Of a DNA stretch of 64,000 nucleotides, positions 27,501-35,348 are shown piece after piece; within the stretch, counting starts at the first letter, position 1; every line of letters starts with the position of its first letter. This DNA is from Melioribacteraceae bacterium (GTDB lineage Bacteria; Bacteroidota; Ignavibacteria; Ignavibacteriales; Melioribacteraceae), in contig CP129490.1 in NCBI GenBank assembly GCA_030584085.1, positions 3,678,377 to 3,742,376 on the forward strand, read 5' to 3'. A program made the translations under genes and the position numbers. The notes beneath the pieces are model-generated. The model saw only the letters and a list, made by a program, of their open reading frames with translations, ran no database searches and was not told where the DNA came from.

Positions 27501-27743
27501 ATGAAAACTATAACTGCGACAGAGGCAAGAGCAAACATTTATAAACTTATAGATACGGCGTCGACGGAGAATGAACCAATTCAAATAACAGGTAAGCGAT
27601 CTAACGCAATTTTGCTATCCGAAGATGATTGGCGAGCAATTCAAGAAACGCTTTATCTTGTTTCCATTCCCGGAATGAGAGATTCTATTATAAAAGGAAT
27701 GAAAGAACCTCTTGAAAAAAGTTCCGAAAAATTAAAATGGTAA
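27501..27743 (+). CDS. Phd/YefM-type antitoxin
   Basis: 80 residues from the ATG at 27501, which follows GGAGG by 5 bases; 15 more in-frame codons upstream are probably not translated. The start MKTITATEARANIYKLIDTA is the classic DNA-binding half of YefM/Phd antitoxins, and the C-terminal half is the toxin-binding tail. Its stop overlaps the toxin start by 7 bases, the usual coupling of such pairs. By family knowledge it neutralises the toxin and represses its own promoter. It lies 46 bases after uvrB. Confidence 0.93.
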   Translation: MKTITATEARANIYKLIDTASTENEPIQITGKRSNAILLSEDDWRAIQETLYLVSIPGMRDSIIKGMKEPLEKSSEKLKW

Positions 27744-28003
27744 ATTGGACGATTGTTTATACAAAGCAAGCTCAAAAAGACGCAAAGAAAATTGCTTCGG
27801 TAGGTTTAAAAGAAAAAGCTTTAGATGTTCTGAAAATACTCGAGCAAAACCCTCGAAAAATTCCTCCGCGAGTTGAGAAATTAGTCGGTGATTTAATAGG
27901 GGCATATTCACGCAGAATAAATATTCAGCACAGAGTCGTTTATCAAATCTATGATAAAGAAAAAACGGTTAAAATCTTACGAATGTGGACACATTACGAA
28001 TAA
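27737..28003 (+). CDS. RelE/YoeB-type mRNA interferase toxin
   Basis: 88 residues. WTIVYTKQAQKDAKKIA at the N-terminus, SRRINIQHRVVYQI in the middle and VKILRMWTHYE at the end match the Txe/YoeB branch of the RelE superfamily, including the basic HRVVY strand and the terminal His-Tyr pair used for ribosome-dependent mRNA cleavage. The ATG lies inside the last codons of the antitoxin gene (overlap 27737-27743). The frame is intact, so the module looks active. Confidence 0.93.
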   Translation: MVNWTIVYTKQAQKDAKKIASVGLKEKALDVLKILEQNPRKIPPRVEKLVGDLIGAYSRRINIQHRVVYQIYDKEKTVKILRMWTHYE

Positions 28004-28109
28004 GAATATAGTTACGCAGATAATCAAAAACTGAGACAGCCCATCTTATTTTGTAACATTCTTTTTGTCAATAATCCCCAAAATTTCCCCAAATCACAAT
28101 CTTTCATAT

Positions 28110-28125
28110 CGGCACGCAAAATGCA
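28110..28125 (+). promoter_or_regulatory. Candidate sigma-54 promoter (-24/-12)
   Basis: CGGCACGCAAAATGCA fits the consensus TGGCACG-N4-TTGCA at all but two positions, with the essential GG and GC dinucleotides separated by exactly 10 bases. It lies 33 bases before the start codon of the 71-residue gene at 28158. No enhancer-binding regulator gene is adjacent. Confidence 0.55.
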
Positions 28126-28157
28126 CCTCTTGTCCTGATTTTAATAAAGAGGAAATC

Positions 28158-28370
28158 ATGACTATATTCATCGGTAAAGAGGGTCAATATCAAATACACA
28201 GTACTTCTCTTATTTATCAAACAAAATTAAACTTAGAAGGCGAGCCCTCTTCAAAAAATATTATTCATTTTACAACTGATAGCATTGAGGATTTTGATGA
28301 TAGAAAAAAAGTGAAATTAAAACTCAGCGAAATTGAATGGAATGATATTGCTTTTGCGATGATCGTTTAA
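28158..28370 (+). CDS. Small conserved-looking protein, function unknown
   Basis: 70 residues from the ATG at 28158, chosen because AGAGGAAATC precedes it directly; a longer frame from 28065 has no ribosome-binding site and an unlikely N-terminus. The sequence (start MTIFIGKEGQYQIHST, end EIEWNDIAFAMIV) is mixed charged and hydrophobic, with no membrane segment or known motif. A sigma-54-like promoter lies just upstream. Nothing else is known. Confidence 0.6.
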   Translation: MTIFIGKEGQYQIHSTSLIYQTKLNLEGEPSSKNIIHFTTDSIEDFDDRKKVKLKLSEIEWNDIAFAMIV

Positions 28371-28381
28371 TCAGTCAGTTG

Positions 28382-28975
28382 TTAATTATTTAGTTCGGCA
28401 AGTGCTGCCTTAATTACATCTTCTATTGTAACAGGAGCTTTACTGTTCATAATATCGCGAACAACTTTTTCAGCAGTTTTAATGTTATACCCCAAATTGA
28501 CAAGAGCTGCGATGGCATCCGATCTTACAGATGAGGGTGCCCCCGCTTCGGCGGGTTCAAATTTTTCAGAAAGTTTACTCATCTTATCTCGTAACTCCAC
28601 CAACAATCTTTCCGCTGTTTTTCTTCCAATTCCAGGTACAGCGATGATTCTTGAAAGATTACCTTCATCGATAGCATATTTCAATTCATCAACTTGAATT
28701 CCGGAAAGCAAACTTTGAGCTAGCTTCGGTCCGATCCCGCTTACACTGATTAACAACTCAAACATTTCTTTTTCTGCCGGAAATGAAAATCCGTATAAAT
28801 CTATTGCATCTTCCTTTACGGCGGTATAAATAAAAAGGGAAGCCGGTTCACTTAATTCGGGAAGTTTTTCAAATGTTGAAATAGAAATGTTGACGGTATA
28901 ACCCACTCCGTTTACATCAAGTAAAATTTTTGTTGGTTTCTTTGAAATTATTTTTCCGGTTAAGAATCCGATCAT
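28382..28975 (-). CDS. ruvA: Holliday junction branch migration complex subunit RuvA
   Basis: 197 residues. RuvA tetramers bind the four-way junction and hold the RuvB motors. The N-terminal OB fold (MIGFLTGKIISKKPT, then VNGVGYTVNIS), two helix-hairpin-helix motifs (LLISVSGIGPKLAQSLLSG and AVPGIGRKTAERLLVEL) and the C-terminal RuvB-binding domain (AIAALVNLGYNIKTAEKVV) are all present. It is the last gene of the leftward recJ-yebC-ruvC-ruvA run, 16 bases behind ruvC. ruvB is not in the window. Confidence 0.97.
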   Translation of the reverse strand: MIGFLTGKIISKKPTKILLDVNGVGYTVNISISTFEKLPELSEPASLFIYTAVKEDAIDLYGFSFPAEKEMFELLISVSGIGPKLAQSLLSGIQVDELKYAIDEGNLSRIIAVPGIGRKTAERLLVELRDKMSKLSEKFEPAEAGAPSSVRSDAIAALVNLGYNIKTAEKVVRDIMNSKAPVTIEDVIKAALAELNN

Positions 28976-28991
28976 ATAGTTAACTCAAAAA

Positions 28992-29531
28992 TTACTTGCT
29001 GATTATTTTATCCGGATTTGCTTCTATAAATTTTTTCCAGCTTCCGGAAGTTTTTAATGGTGATGATAATTTAAATGCATGACAAATAGCAACTGCAAGC
29101 GCATCAGTTTCATCAAATTTAATTTTAGTTTTTCTAATACTCAAAAGTTTTTTAATCATATACTGAACTTGCTCTTTTGAAGCAGCACCGTTTCCTACGA
29201 CAGATTTTTTAACTTCGCGCGGACTATATTCTGCCGTATCCAAATTATTGTGTTTGGCTGCAAGCATTGAAACACCGCGAGCATAACCGATCTTTAAAGC
29301 TGATTGAACATTCTTACCGTAAAAGGCTGTTTCAAGAGCAAATGCATCCGGATCATATTTTCTGATTAATAAAGATAATTCATTGTAAATTGCTTCGAGA
29401 CGAGGCGCCATTTCTTTTACTGCGGGTGTTTTGATTATACCGGAATCTATTAAGGAAAGTTGGTTGCGGTGATATTTAATTACCCCGAAACCTGTAAAAA
29501 TTGTTCCGGGGTCAATTCCGATTATTGTCAT
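28992..29531 (-). CDS. ruvC: Holliday junction resolvase RuvC
   Basis: 179 residues with the RNase H-like fold. The four acidic active-site positions are visible: Asp in GIDPGT, Glu in ALETAFYGKN and the two Asp in KFDETDALAVAICHA. KSVVGNGAASKEQV supplies the conserved basic/loop region. It cuts junctions held by RuvAB. It starts 6 bases after the yebC stop, in the same operon. Confidence 0.97.
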   Translation of the reverse strand: MTIIGIDPGTIFTGFGVIKYHRNQLSLIDSGIIKTPAVKEMAPRLEAIYNELSLLIRKYDPDAFALETAFYGKNVQSALKIGYARGVSMLAAKHNNLDTAEYSPREVKKSVVGNGAASKEQVQYMIKKLLSIRKTKIKFDETDALAVAICHAFKLSSPLKTSGSWKKFIEANPDKIISK

Positions 29532-29537
29532 CTCATT

Positions 29538-30269
29538 TTACTCTTCGTCAACAAAATCTGCGTTTGTATATACATTTTGAACATCGTCATTATCTTCAAG
29601 CATATCGATAAGTTTCATTACCTTTTCGCTATCTTCTCCCTTTATTTCAATCATGTTTTGAGCGACCCATTGAAGTGAAGCGTTTTCAATTTCAAGTCCG
29701 GAACCACTCAGTGCTTTTCTTACGCTTTCAAAATTTTCAACAGATGTAGTAATTTCAAAATAATCTTCTTCTGTTGAAATGTCATCCGCTCCGGCGTCTA
29801 ATACTATTTCCATAATATCATCTTCTGTTTTTCCTTGATTTGGAAGAGTTATGACACCCTTTCTATCAAAACCATACGAAACAGCTCCGGATTCTGCCAT
29901 ACTTCCACCGCATTTATTAAATGCATGTCGAACTTCGGCAACCGTTCTGTTTTTATTATCTGTAACGCTTTCAATCATTACGGCAATACCGCCGGGAGCA
30001 TAACCTTCATATGTCATTTCGGAATAACTTACACCTTCAAGTTCACCGGTTGCTTTTTTTATTGCACGGTCAATATTATCTGCCGGCATGTTTGCCGCTT
30101 TAGCATTATCAACCGCCAATCGTAATCGTGGATTAGCATCGGGATCACCCCCGCCATTTCTTGCAGCAACGGTAATTTCTTTTATAAGCTTTGTAAAAAT
30201 TTTACCACGTTTAGCATCAATTACAGCTTTCTTTCTTTTGATCGTCGACCATTTTGAGTGACCGGACAT
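29538..30269 (-). CDS. yebC: YebC/PmpR family DNA-binding/translation factor
   Basis: 243 residues, the usual length. The N-terminus MSGHSKWSTIKRKKAVIDAK and the blocks GGDPDANPRLRLAVDNAKAANMP and TYEGYAPGGIAVMIE are diagnostic when taken in short pieces. Family members have been described as transcription regulators and, more recently, as factors that help ribosomes over proline-rich stretches. The yebC-ruvC-ruvA order is a common arrangement in bacteria. It starts 12 bases after recJ ends. Confidence 0.97.
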   Translation of the reverse strand: MSGHSKWSTIKRKKAVIDAKRGKIFTKLIKEITVAARNGGGDPDANPRLRLAVDNAKAANMPADNIDRAIKKATGELEGVSYSEMTYEGYAPGGIAVMIESVTDNKNRTVAEVRHAFNKCGGSMAESGAVSYGFDRKGVITLPNQGKTEDDIMEIVLDAGADDISTEEDYFEITTSVENFESVRKALSGSGLEIENASLQWVAQNMIEIKGEDSEKVMKLIDMLEDNDDVQNVYTNADFVDEE

Positions 30270-30281
30270 AAACTGTTTCTC

Positions 30282-32012
30282 CTAATTACTTACTAATTCT
30301 TTCTCTTTTATTTTTAAGTCTTTTATTCTTAGCTGCGGGTATGATTTTCCGTCCTTTACTACTGTTTCGATTGTGAAGGCAATATCAACCAAGTCTTTAT
30401 CTTTGTCAATCATATCGGCATAAAAGCCCAGATTAAACCCTATTGTATCGAATATTTTGTCATTTCCATTTTGTTTTACGCAAGTTAGAAGGTGATTCGT
30501 TCCCACCACTCTTGGAGGATAAACAAGCTTTACATTTTCCGCTAAGAAAACCGGACGCATATTTCCCGGCCCAAATGGTGAGAATTGATTCAGTATTCTC
30601 ACAAATTTTGGTGTTATTTCCGACAATGAAATTTTAGTATCGATATGAATTTCAGGAAGAATTTCATCTTGTGAAAGATGTTCTTTTAAATAATCGTTAA
30701 ATCGTTTTTTGAATTCGGGAATTTTATCAATCTCAATAGCTAGTCCGGCAGCAGCTTCATGCCCGCCGAATTGAAGAAGTAAATCTTCGGAAGCTTCTAA
30801 TGCTTTATAAATATTAAACCCGGTAATGCTTCTTGCCGAACCTTTTGCTACTCCGTCAATAGTTGAAAGCATAACAGATGGACGATAATATTTTTCGACT
30901 AAACGAGAAGCAACAATTCCGATTACTCCGGGATGCCAATTGTCGTCATGTAAAATGATTCCGTAGTTATGTGCAAAGTCAACATCTTTTTCAACAAGCT
31001 CAACGGCATGAGAGAATGTTACCTCATCAATTTTTCTTCTCTGCTGATTTTCACTTTCTAGAACTTCTGCCAATCGAATCGCATCTTCCGGATCTTGTGT
31101 GGTAAATAAATCAACCGCTCGAATTGCATCACCAAGTCTTCCGACTGCATTAATACGAGGTGCGATTGTAAACACAATTTGTCCGGCACTTAAATTACCC
31201 GGCTCCATTCTAGCACTTCTAATTAATGCAAGAATACCTGGTCTAGGATTTCGGTTTATAAGATCGAGACCCTCTCTAACAAGAATTCTGTTTTCATCAA
31301 TAAGAGGAACTATATCAGCTGCCCCGGCGAGAGCTACAAGGTCAAGATATTTTAAAGCCATATCTTTATGGCCGATTCTATCGCCAACAGCGCGAGCTAG
31401 CTTAAACGCAACTCCGGCTCCCGATAAATACGGGAATGGATATTTACACCCTGGTTTTAACGGATCTAATACCGCAACAGCGTTTGGCAGTATTTCCTTT
31501 GGTTTATGATGATCACAAATTATGGTATCGATTCCGAAAGAATTTGCATAATCAATTTCTTCAACAGCAGTGATTCCGCAGTCGACAGAAATTATTAAGT
31601 CGGTTTTTTGTTCTTTAAGATAATCGATACCATCTTTGGATAGACCATATCCTTCCGTTAGCCTGTTCGGAATATAAATTTCAACATTTGCACCAAGTTC
31701 TTTTAGGAACAAAAACATTAATGCGGCAGAGCAAGTACCGTCAACATCATAATCGCCGTAAACAGCAATTTTTTGATTTCCGGTAATTGCATTAATAACT
31801 CTTATAGAAGCTTCTTCCATTCCATCCATTAAGAAGGGGTCATAGATTCCGTCAAGTGAGGGACGGAAATAAGATTTTGCCTCATAAAAGTTTGTAATAC
31901 CTCTTGAAATTAATAGGTTAGCTAAGATTGGGGATATGTTTAAGCTATCGGCAAGAGCCAGAACGTCGGTCTGGTTATTGCCTTCTTTTACTTTCCAGCG
32001 TTTTTTTAACAT
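30282..32012 (-). CDS. recJ: Single-stranded-DNA-specific exonuclease RecJ
   Basis: 576 residues from the ATG at 32012 (MLKKRWKVKEGN); a GTG four codons upstream is possible. It degrades single-stranded DNA 5' to 3' in recombination and mismatch repair. DHH family motifs are present: YGDYDVDGTCSAALMF, SVDCGITA and CDHHKP, then the DHHA1 region with GGHEAAAGLAIE, and a C-terminal OB fold (FSPFGPGNMRPVFL). It lies immediately downstream of the RNase P RNA gene on the same strand and heads the recJ-yebC-ruvC-ruvA operon. Confidence 0.97.
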   Translation of the reverse strand: MLKKRWKVKEGNNQTDVLALADSLNISPILANLLISRGITNFYEAKSYFRPSLDGIYDPFLMDGMEEASIRVINAITGNQKIAVYGDYDVDGTCSAALMFLFLKELGANVEIYIPNRLTEGYGLSKDGIDYLKEQKTDLIISVDCGITAVEEIDYANSFGIDTIICDHHKPKEILPNAVAVLDPLKPGCKYPFPYLSGAGVAFKLARAVGDRIGHKDMALKYLDLVALAGAADIVPLIDENRILVREGLDLINRNPRPGILALIRSARMEPGNLSAGQIVFTIAPRINAVGRLGDAIRAVDLFTTQDPEDAIRLAEVLESENQQRRKIDEVTFSHAVELVEKDVDFAHNYGIILHDDNWHPGVIGIVASRLVEKYYRPSVMLSTIDGVAKGSARSITGFNIYKALEASEDLLLQFGGHEAAAGLAIEIDKIPEFKKRFNDYLKEHLSQDEILPEIHIDTKISLSEITPKFVRILNQFSPFGPGNMRPVFLAENVKLVYPPRVVGTNHLLTCVKQNGNDKIFDTIGFNLGFYADMIDKDKDLVDIAFTIETVVKDGKSYPQLRIKDLKIKEKELVSN

Positions 32013-32043
32013 GTTGTTTAACACTGGAGAAGCAAAGCTAAAC

Positions 32044-32457
32044 GACCAAGCATATAAGCCGAATTCTGTAATCCCGATAAAATCGGGACGGCAATTATTT
32101 ATCTAGCCCCGATATTACTATCGGGGTCAAGCGGTCTACCCGAAGGTAAACGGACGAGCAGCCCGTACTTCAATAAAGAAGGAACCTTCTGCTTGACCTT
32201 GCTCCGAGTGGGGTTTACCTTGATCCCGACAAGTCGGGATTCCCTTTAAAGGGACCTCTGCCATTACTAGCAGAGCGGTGGGCTCTTAACCCGCCTTTTC
32301 ACCTTTGCCAGTCAGTTGACTGGTAGTCTCTTCTCTGTGGTACTAGCCGTTTCCGGCTGCTTTCGCAACACGGACCCCGGGAGTTACCCGGCACCCTGCT
32401 CTTCGGAGTTCGGACTTTCCTCCCCGACTTAGTCGGGGTAATTGCCATGCTTGGATC
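32044..32457 (-). ncRNA. rnpB: RNase P RNA (bacterial type A-like)
   Basis: Read on the minus strand the sequence shows the universal core: GAGGAAAGTCCGAACTCC early, AGCAGGGTGCCGGGTAAC, GGTGAAAAGGCGGGTTAAG, AGCCCACCGC, GGTAAACCCCACTCGGAGC, and near the 3' end CTAGATAAATAATTGCC and ACAGAATTCGGCTTA. Helix P4 pairs CCGAA with TTCGG where E. coli has GGG with CCC, a compensated change that supports the call. P1 pairs CCAAGCAT with ATGCTTGG and sets the ends. Four separate arms have the form CCCGA...TCGGG (32072-32088, 32107-32126, 32223-32240, 32422-32438), one of them in an apparent insertion beside TCCCTTTAAAGGGA. Confidence 0.96.
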
Positions 32458-32657
32458 ATCAGCTTAACTTCAACCATCCTTAATTAATTAAATAAACAAT
32501 TTTCCAATTAGCGGAAATATAAGAAATATTTTTTCGTAAAGCATTATTTATTGTCTTCTTTTAAGGCGGAGTTCTATTGTTTGGTGAAATAAAAGTCGTG
32601 CGCGGGATGTTTTGTAAAGAATTATATTACAATAATTTACGGAGATAAATCAAGGAG

Positions 32658-33785
32658 CTAATTTCCCATAAGATCACTCATGAAGTTGAGATTTAGCGAA
32701 TTTGAATTGGACATAATAATTTTTGCTACTGCAGTTAGCGGAACAGATAAAAACATACCAACAATACCCCACACATAACCCCATAGCAGTAAGGAAAGCA
32801 AAATAACAAGCGGATTTAAACCCAACCGATCACCAAAAATCTTCGGCTCTAAACCATTGCCAATTACTGTTTGGATTACAACAAGAATAGCCGTTACCAA
32901 AAGTGCATAACCTAAAGATTCATATTGAACCAGAGTCATTAATGCAGGAAAGATTACCGCAATTGCAGATCCAATATTTGGAATGAAGTTTAACAAGAAA
33001 GCAAATACTGCCCAAACAATGAAAAAATCTACATCAAACAGCCATAGTATAAATCCGGATAGAACACCGGTAAGCAGGCTTAGCATAAATTTTGTTGCAA
33101 TATAGCGCTGTACTTGTGACGTGATGTCCTTAAAAGTTTTTTCTATCAGCTGTTCTCGTCTTACTTTTAAATTATCCAAAGTGTTCGTGCTTTTTTTGTC
33201 TTCTTCTTTCTTTAATTCCTTTTTAATTTGTTTTAGAGAATCTTTTACATGACGTTCAACGAATCTTTTCTTAATAACTTCATAAAGATTTTTGTGACCA
33301 ATGCTAATAAAAATAAAAAAGAAAAGAACAAAAAATGTTGTTGAAAATATTGATAGGGTCGAGCTAAAAAATGTCCCGGCAATACCACCGTAATCCAATC
33401 CTTCCAAAATTTCAGATAAACTAAATTGAATAAAAAACGGATCATCTATTCCAAAGGAAGTGGCTGTGGTGCTTACTATGTTGTTTAATTTCTGCTCATA
33501 GATATTTAATTCTCTTCCGAAACGGCTGAAGGATTCTATAATAATTCTAGAAATACCCCAGATGACCCCAATCATAATAATAAGATTTGCAAATATTGCC
33601 AGAGCAAACGGGATTTTTTTATTATTTAAAAACTTATTGAGAGGTTCAAATAAAAAGAACAGAAAATAAGAAATAACCAGTGGAATGAAAATGTGTTGAA
33701 GTTCTCGTAACACAGTAAATATAACTACGAGACCGACAATGCTAATAAAAAATTTTACGGTAGGGTCACTGAAAACTTTTTTCAT
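32658..33785 (-). CDS. AI-2E/PerM family membrane transporter
   Basis: 375 residues from the ATG at 33785 (MKKVFSDPTVKFF), which removes a 46-residue extension with no family character. About eight membrane helices flank a charged cytoplasmic stretch (about 165-205, KKEEDKKSTNTLDN). The end region FAFLLNFIPNIGSAIAVI and LGLNPLVILLSLLLWG are typical of the AI-2E transporter family (formerly UPF0118), which includes TqsA and sodium/proton antiporters. The substrate cannot be told from sequence. The lysine-rich insert between helices is longer than I would expect. It is divergent from the amylase gene. Confidence 0.9.
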   Translation of the reverse strand: MKKVFSDPTVKFFISIVGLVVIFTVLRELQHIFIPLVISYFLFFLFEPLNKFLNNKKIPFALAIFANLIIMIGVIWGISRIIIESFSRFGRELNIYEQKLNNIVSTTATSFGIDDPFFIQFSLSEILEGLDYGGIAGTFFSSTLSIFSTTFFVLFFFIFISIGHKNLYEVIKKRFVERHVKDSLKQIKKELKKEEDKKSTNTLDNLKVRREQLIEKTFKDITSQVQRYIATKFMLSLLTGVLSGFILWLFDVDFFIVWAVFAFLLNFIPNIGSAIAVIFPALMTLVQYESLGYALLVTAILVVIQTVIGNGLEPKIFGDRLGLNPLVILLSLLLWGYVWGIVGMFLSVPLTAVAKIIMSNSNSLNLNFMSDLMGN

Positions 33786-33844
33786 TTTCTTATCTTCTTT
33801 TGATGCAAATTTATTATAAATATATATCAAATATTGATTATTTT

Positions 33845-33873
33845 TTGAAATTCCATAACACATTTTGTATAAA
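33845..33873 (+). promoter_or_regulatory. Candidate promoter of the amylase gene
   Basis: TTGAAA, a 17-base spacer, then TATAAA, ending 19 bases before the GTG start at 33892. It fits the classic sigma-70 pattern. The region is AT-rich, so chance matches are possible. Confidence 0.4.
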
Positions 33874-33891
33874 TTATACGGTGAGGAAAAA

Positions 33892-35238
33892 GTGAAAAAG
33901 AAAACAATTCTATTGATTATCATGATCTCTATCTTTGGTATAAAATTATTTGCACAAAAAAGTCATGTTGAACAGATAGACTGGAGCAAAAACGCAACCA
34001 TTTACGAAGTTAACATACGTCAATTTACCGAAGCGGGAACTTTTAATTCATTTGCCGAACATTTGCCTCGTTTGAAAGAAATGGGAGTTGATATTCTTTG
34101 GTTAATGCCGATTCATCCAATTGGTGAATTGAACAGAAAAGGAACACTCGGAAGTTATTATTCTGTAAAAGATTTTATGAAAGTTAATCCTGAGTTCGGA
34201 ACATTTGATGACTTTAAATCCCTTGTTAACAAAACACATGAGTTGGGGATGTATATTATCATAGATTGGGTTGCAAACCACGCAGCATGGGATAACAATC
34301 TTGTTGAGACTAATCCGGAATTTTTCACAAAAGATTCTCTCAATAATTTTGTTCCACCCGTTCCTGATTGGAGCGATGTAATTGATTTCGATTATGATAA
34401 CAAAGAATTGTGGGATTACATGATAGGGGCATTAAAATTTTGGGTTGAAGAATATAATATCGACGGTTATAGATGCGATGTTGCTGGAATGGTACCGACG
34501 GAATTTTGGAACAAAGCTAGAAAAGAATTAGATGCAGTTAAACCGGTTTTCATGTTGGCAGAATGGGAATCCCCGGAACTTCATGAATACGCATTTGATA
34601 TGACATACGCATGGGATTTACATCACCTGATGAATGATATTGCAAAAGGTGAAAAGTCGGCACTGCATTTAGATGATTACTGGAAACAAGAAAAGGAAGA
34701 ATATCCCGAAAATGCTTATAGAATGGTATTTACTTCAAATCATGATGAAAACTCATGGAATGGTACTGTTTTCGAAAGAATGGGAGATGCAGCAGAGGCA
34801 ATGTTGATATTGTCATGCACCATAGAAGGAATGCCTTTGGTTTATAGCGGTCAAGAAGCTGGGATGAATAAAAGACTAGACTTCTTTGAAAAAGATCTTA
34901 TCGAATGGAAAGAACACAAATTCTATGATCTTTATAAAAAACTTTTTGAATTGAAGAAAACAAATAAAGCTCTTTGGAACGGAAATTTTGGTGGAGAAAT
35001 TAAAAAAATTAAAAACGGTAATGATGAAAACATTTATTCATTTACCAGAGAAAAAGACGGAGATAAGATTTTCGTTATAATTAATCTTTCCTCAGAAACA
35101 CAAACAGCTAAAATTAACGATAGATCTTTAAGTGGTTCATATAATAATGTTATTAGCGAAGAAACAGTTACTTTAACCGGAAGCGATGAATTTAACTTAA
35201 CTCCGTGGAATTATAAAGTACTAAGTAATTCAAAGTAA
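33892..35238 (+). CDS. Secreted alpha-amylase family (GH13) glycosidase
   Basis: 448 residues from a GTG at 33892, which follows GAGGAAAAA and opens the signal peptide (KKKTILLIIMISIFGIKLFAQ). The GH13 barrel is complete: DWVANHAA (region I), GYRCDVAG with nucleophile Asp196, MLAEWESPE with acid/base Glu224, and TSNHDENSW with Asp285. A C-terminal beta domain (about 365-448) follows. The protein is periplasmic or secreted and hydrolyses alpha-glucans; precise specificity is unknown. It lacks a sorting domain, so export by the type IX route is not expected. Confidence 0.94.
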   Translation: MKKKTILLIIMISIFGIKLFAQKSHVEQIDWSKNATIYEVNIRQFTEAGTFNSFAEHLPRLKEMGVDILWLMPIHPIGELNRKGTLGSYYSVKDFMKVNPEFGTFDDFKSLVNKTHELGMYIIIDWVANHAAWDNNLVETNPEFFTKDSLNNFVPPVPDWSDVIDFDYDNKELWDYMIGALKFWVEEYNIDGYRCDVAGMVPTEFWNKARKELDAVKPVFMLAEWESPELHEYAFDMTYAWDLHHLMNDIAKGEKSALHLDDYWKQEKEEYPENAYRMVFTSNHDENSWNGTVFERMGDAAEAMLILSCTIEGMPLVYSGQEAGMNKRLDFFEKDLIEWKEHKFYDLYKKLFELKKTNKALWNGNFGGEIKKIKNGNDENIYSFTREKDGDKIFVIINLSSETQTAKINDRSLSGSYNNVISEETVTLTGSDEFNLTPWNYKVLSNSK

Positions 35239-35348
35239 TTAAGAAATTTTCAAGATTAAATCTGTAGATAGTTTAATTAAAATTGTGTCTAGCACCTGTT
35301 ATACTTAAATTCATTTTTCTGAATCAGGTTACTGCTTGAGGTTAGTTA

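Noticed and set aside
32013..32043. A separate small RNA or promoter between rnpB and recJ
   Set aside because: Only about 30 bases; nothing specific is seen.
33786..33923. An N-terminal extension of the AI-2E transporter
   Set aside because: It has no family character and would overlap the amylase promoter and start.
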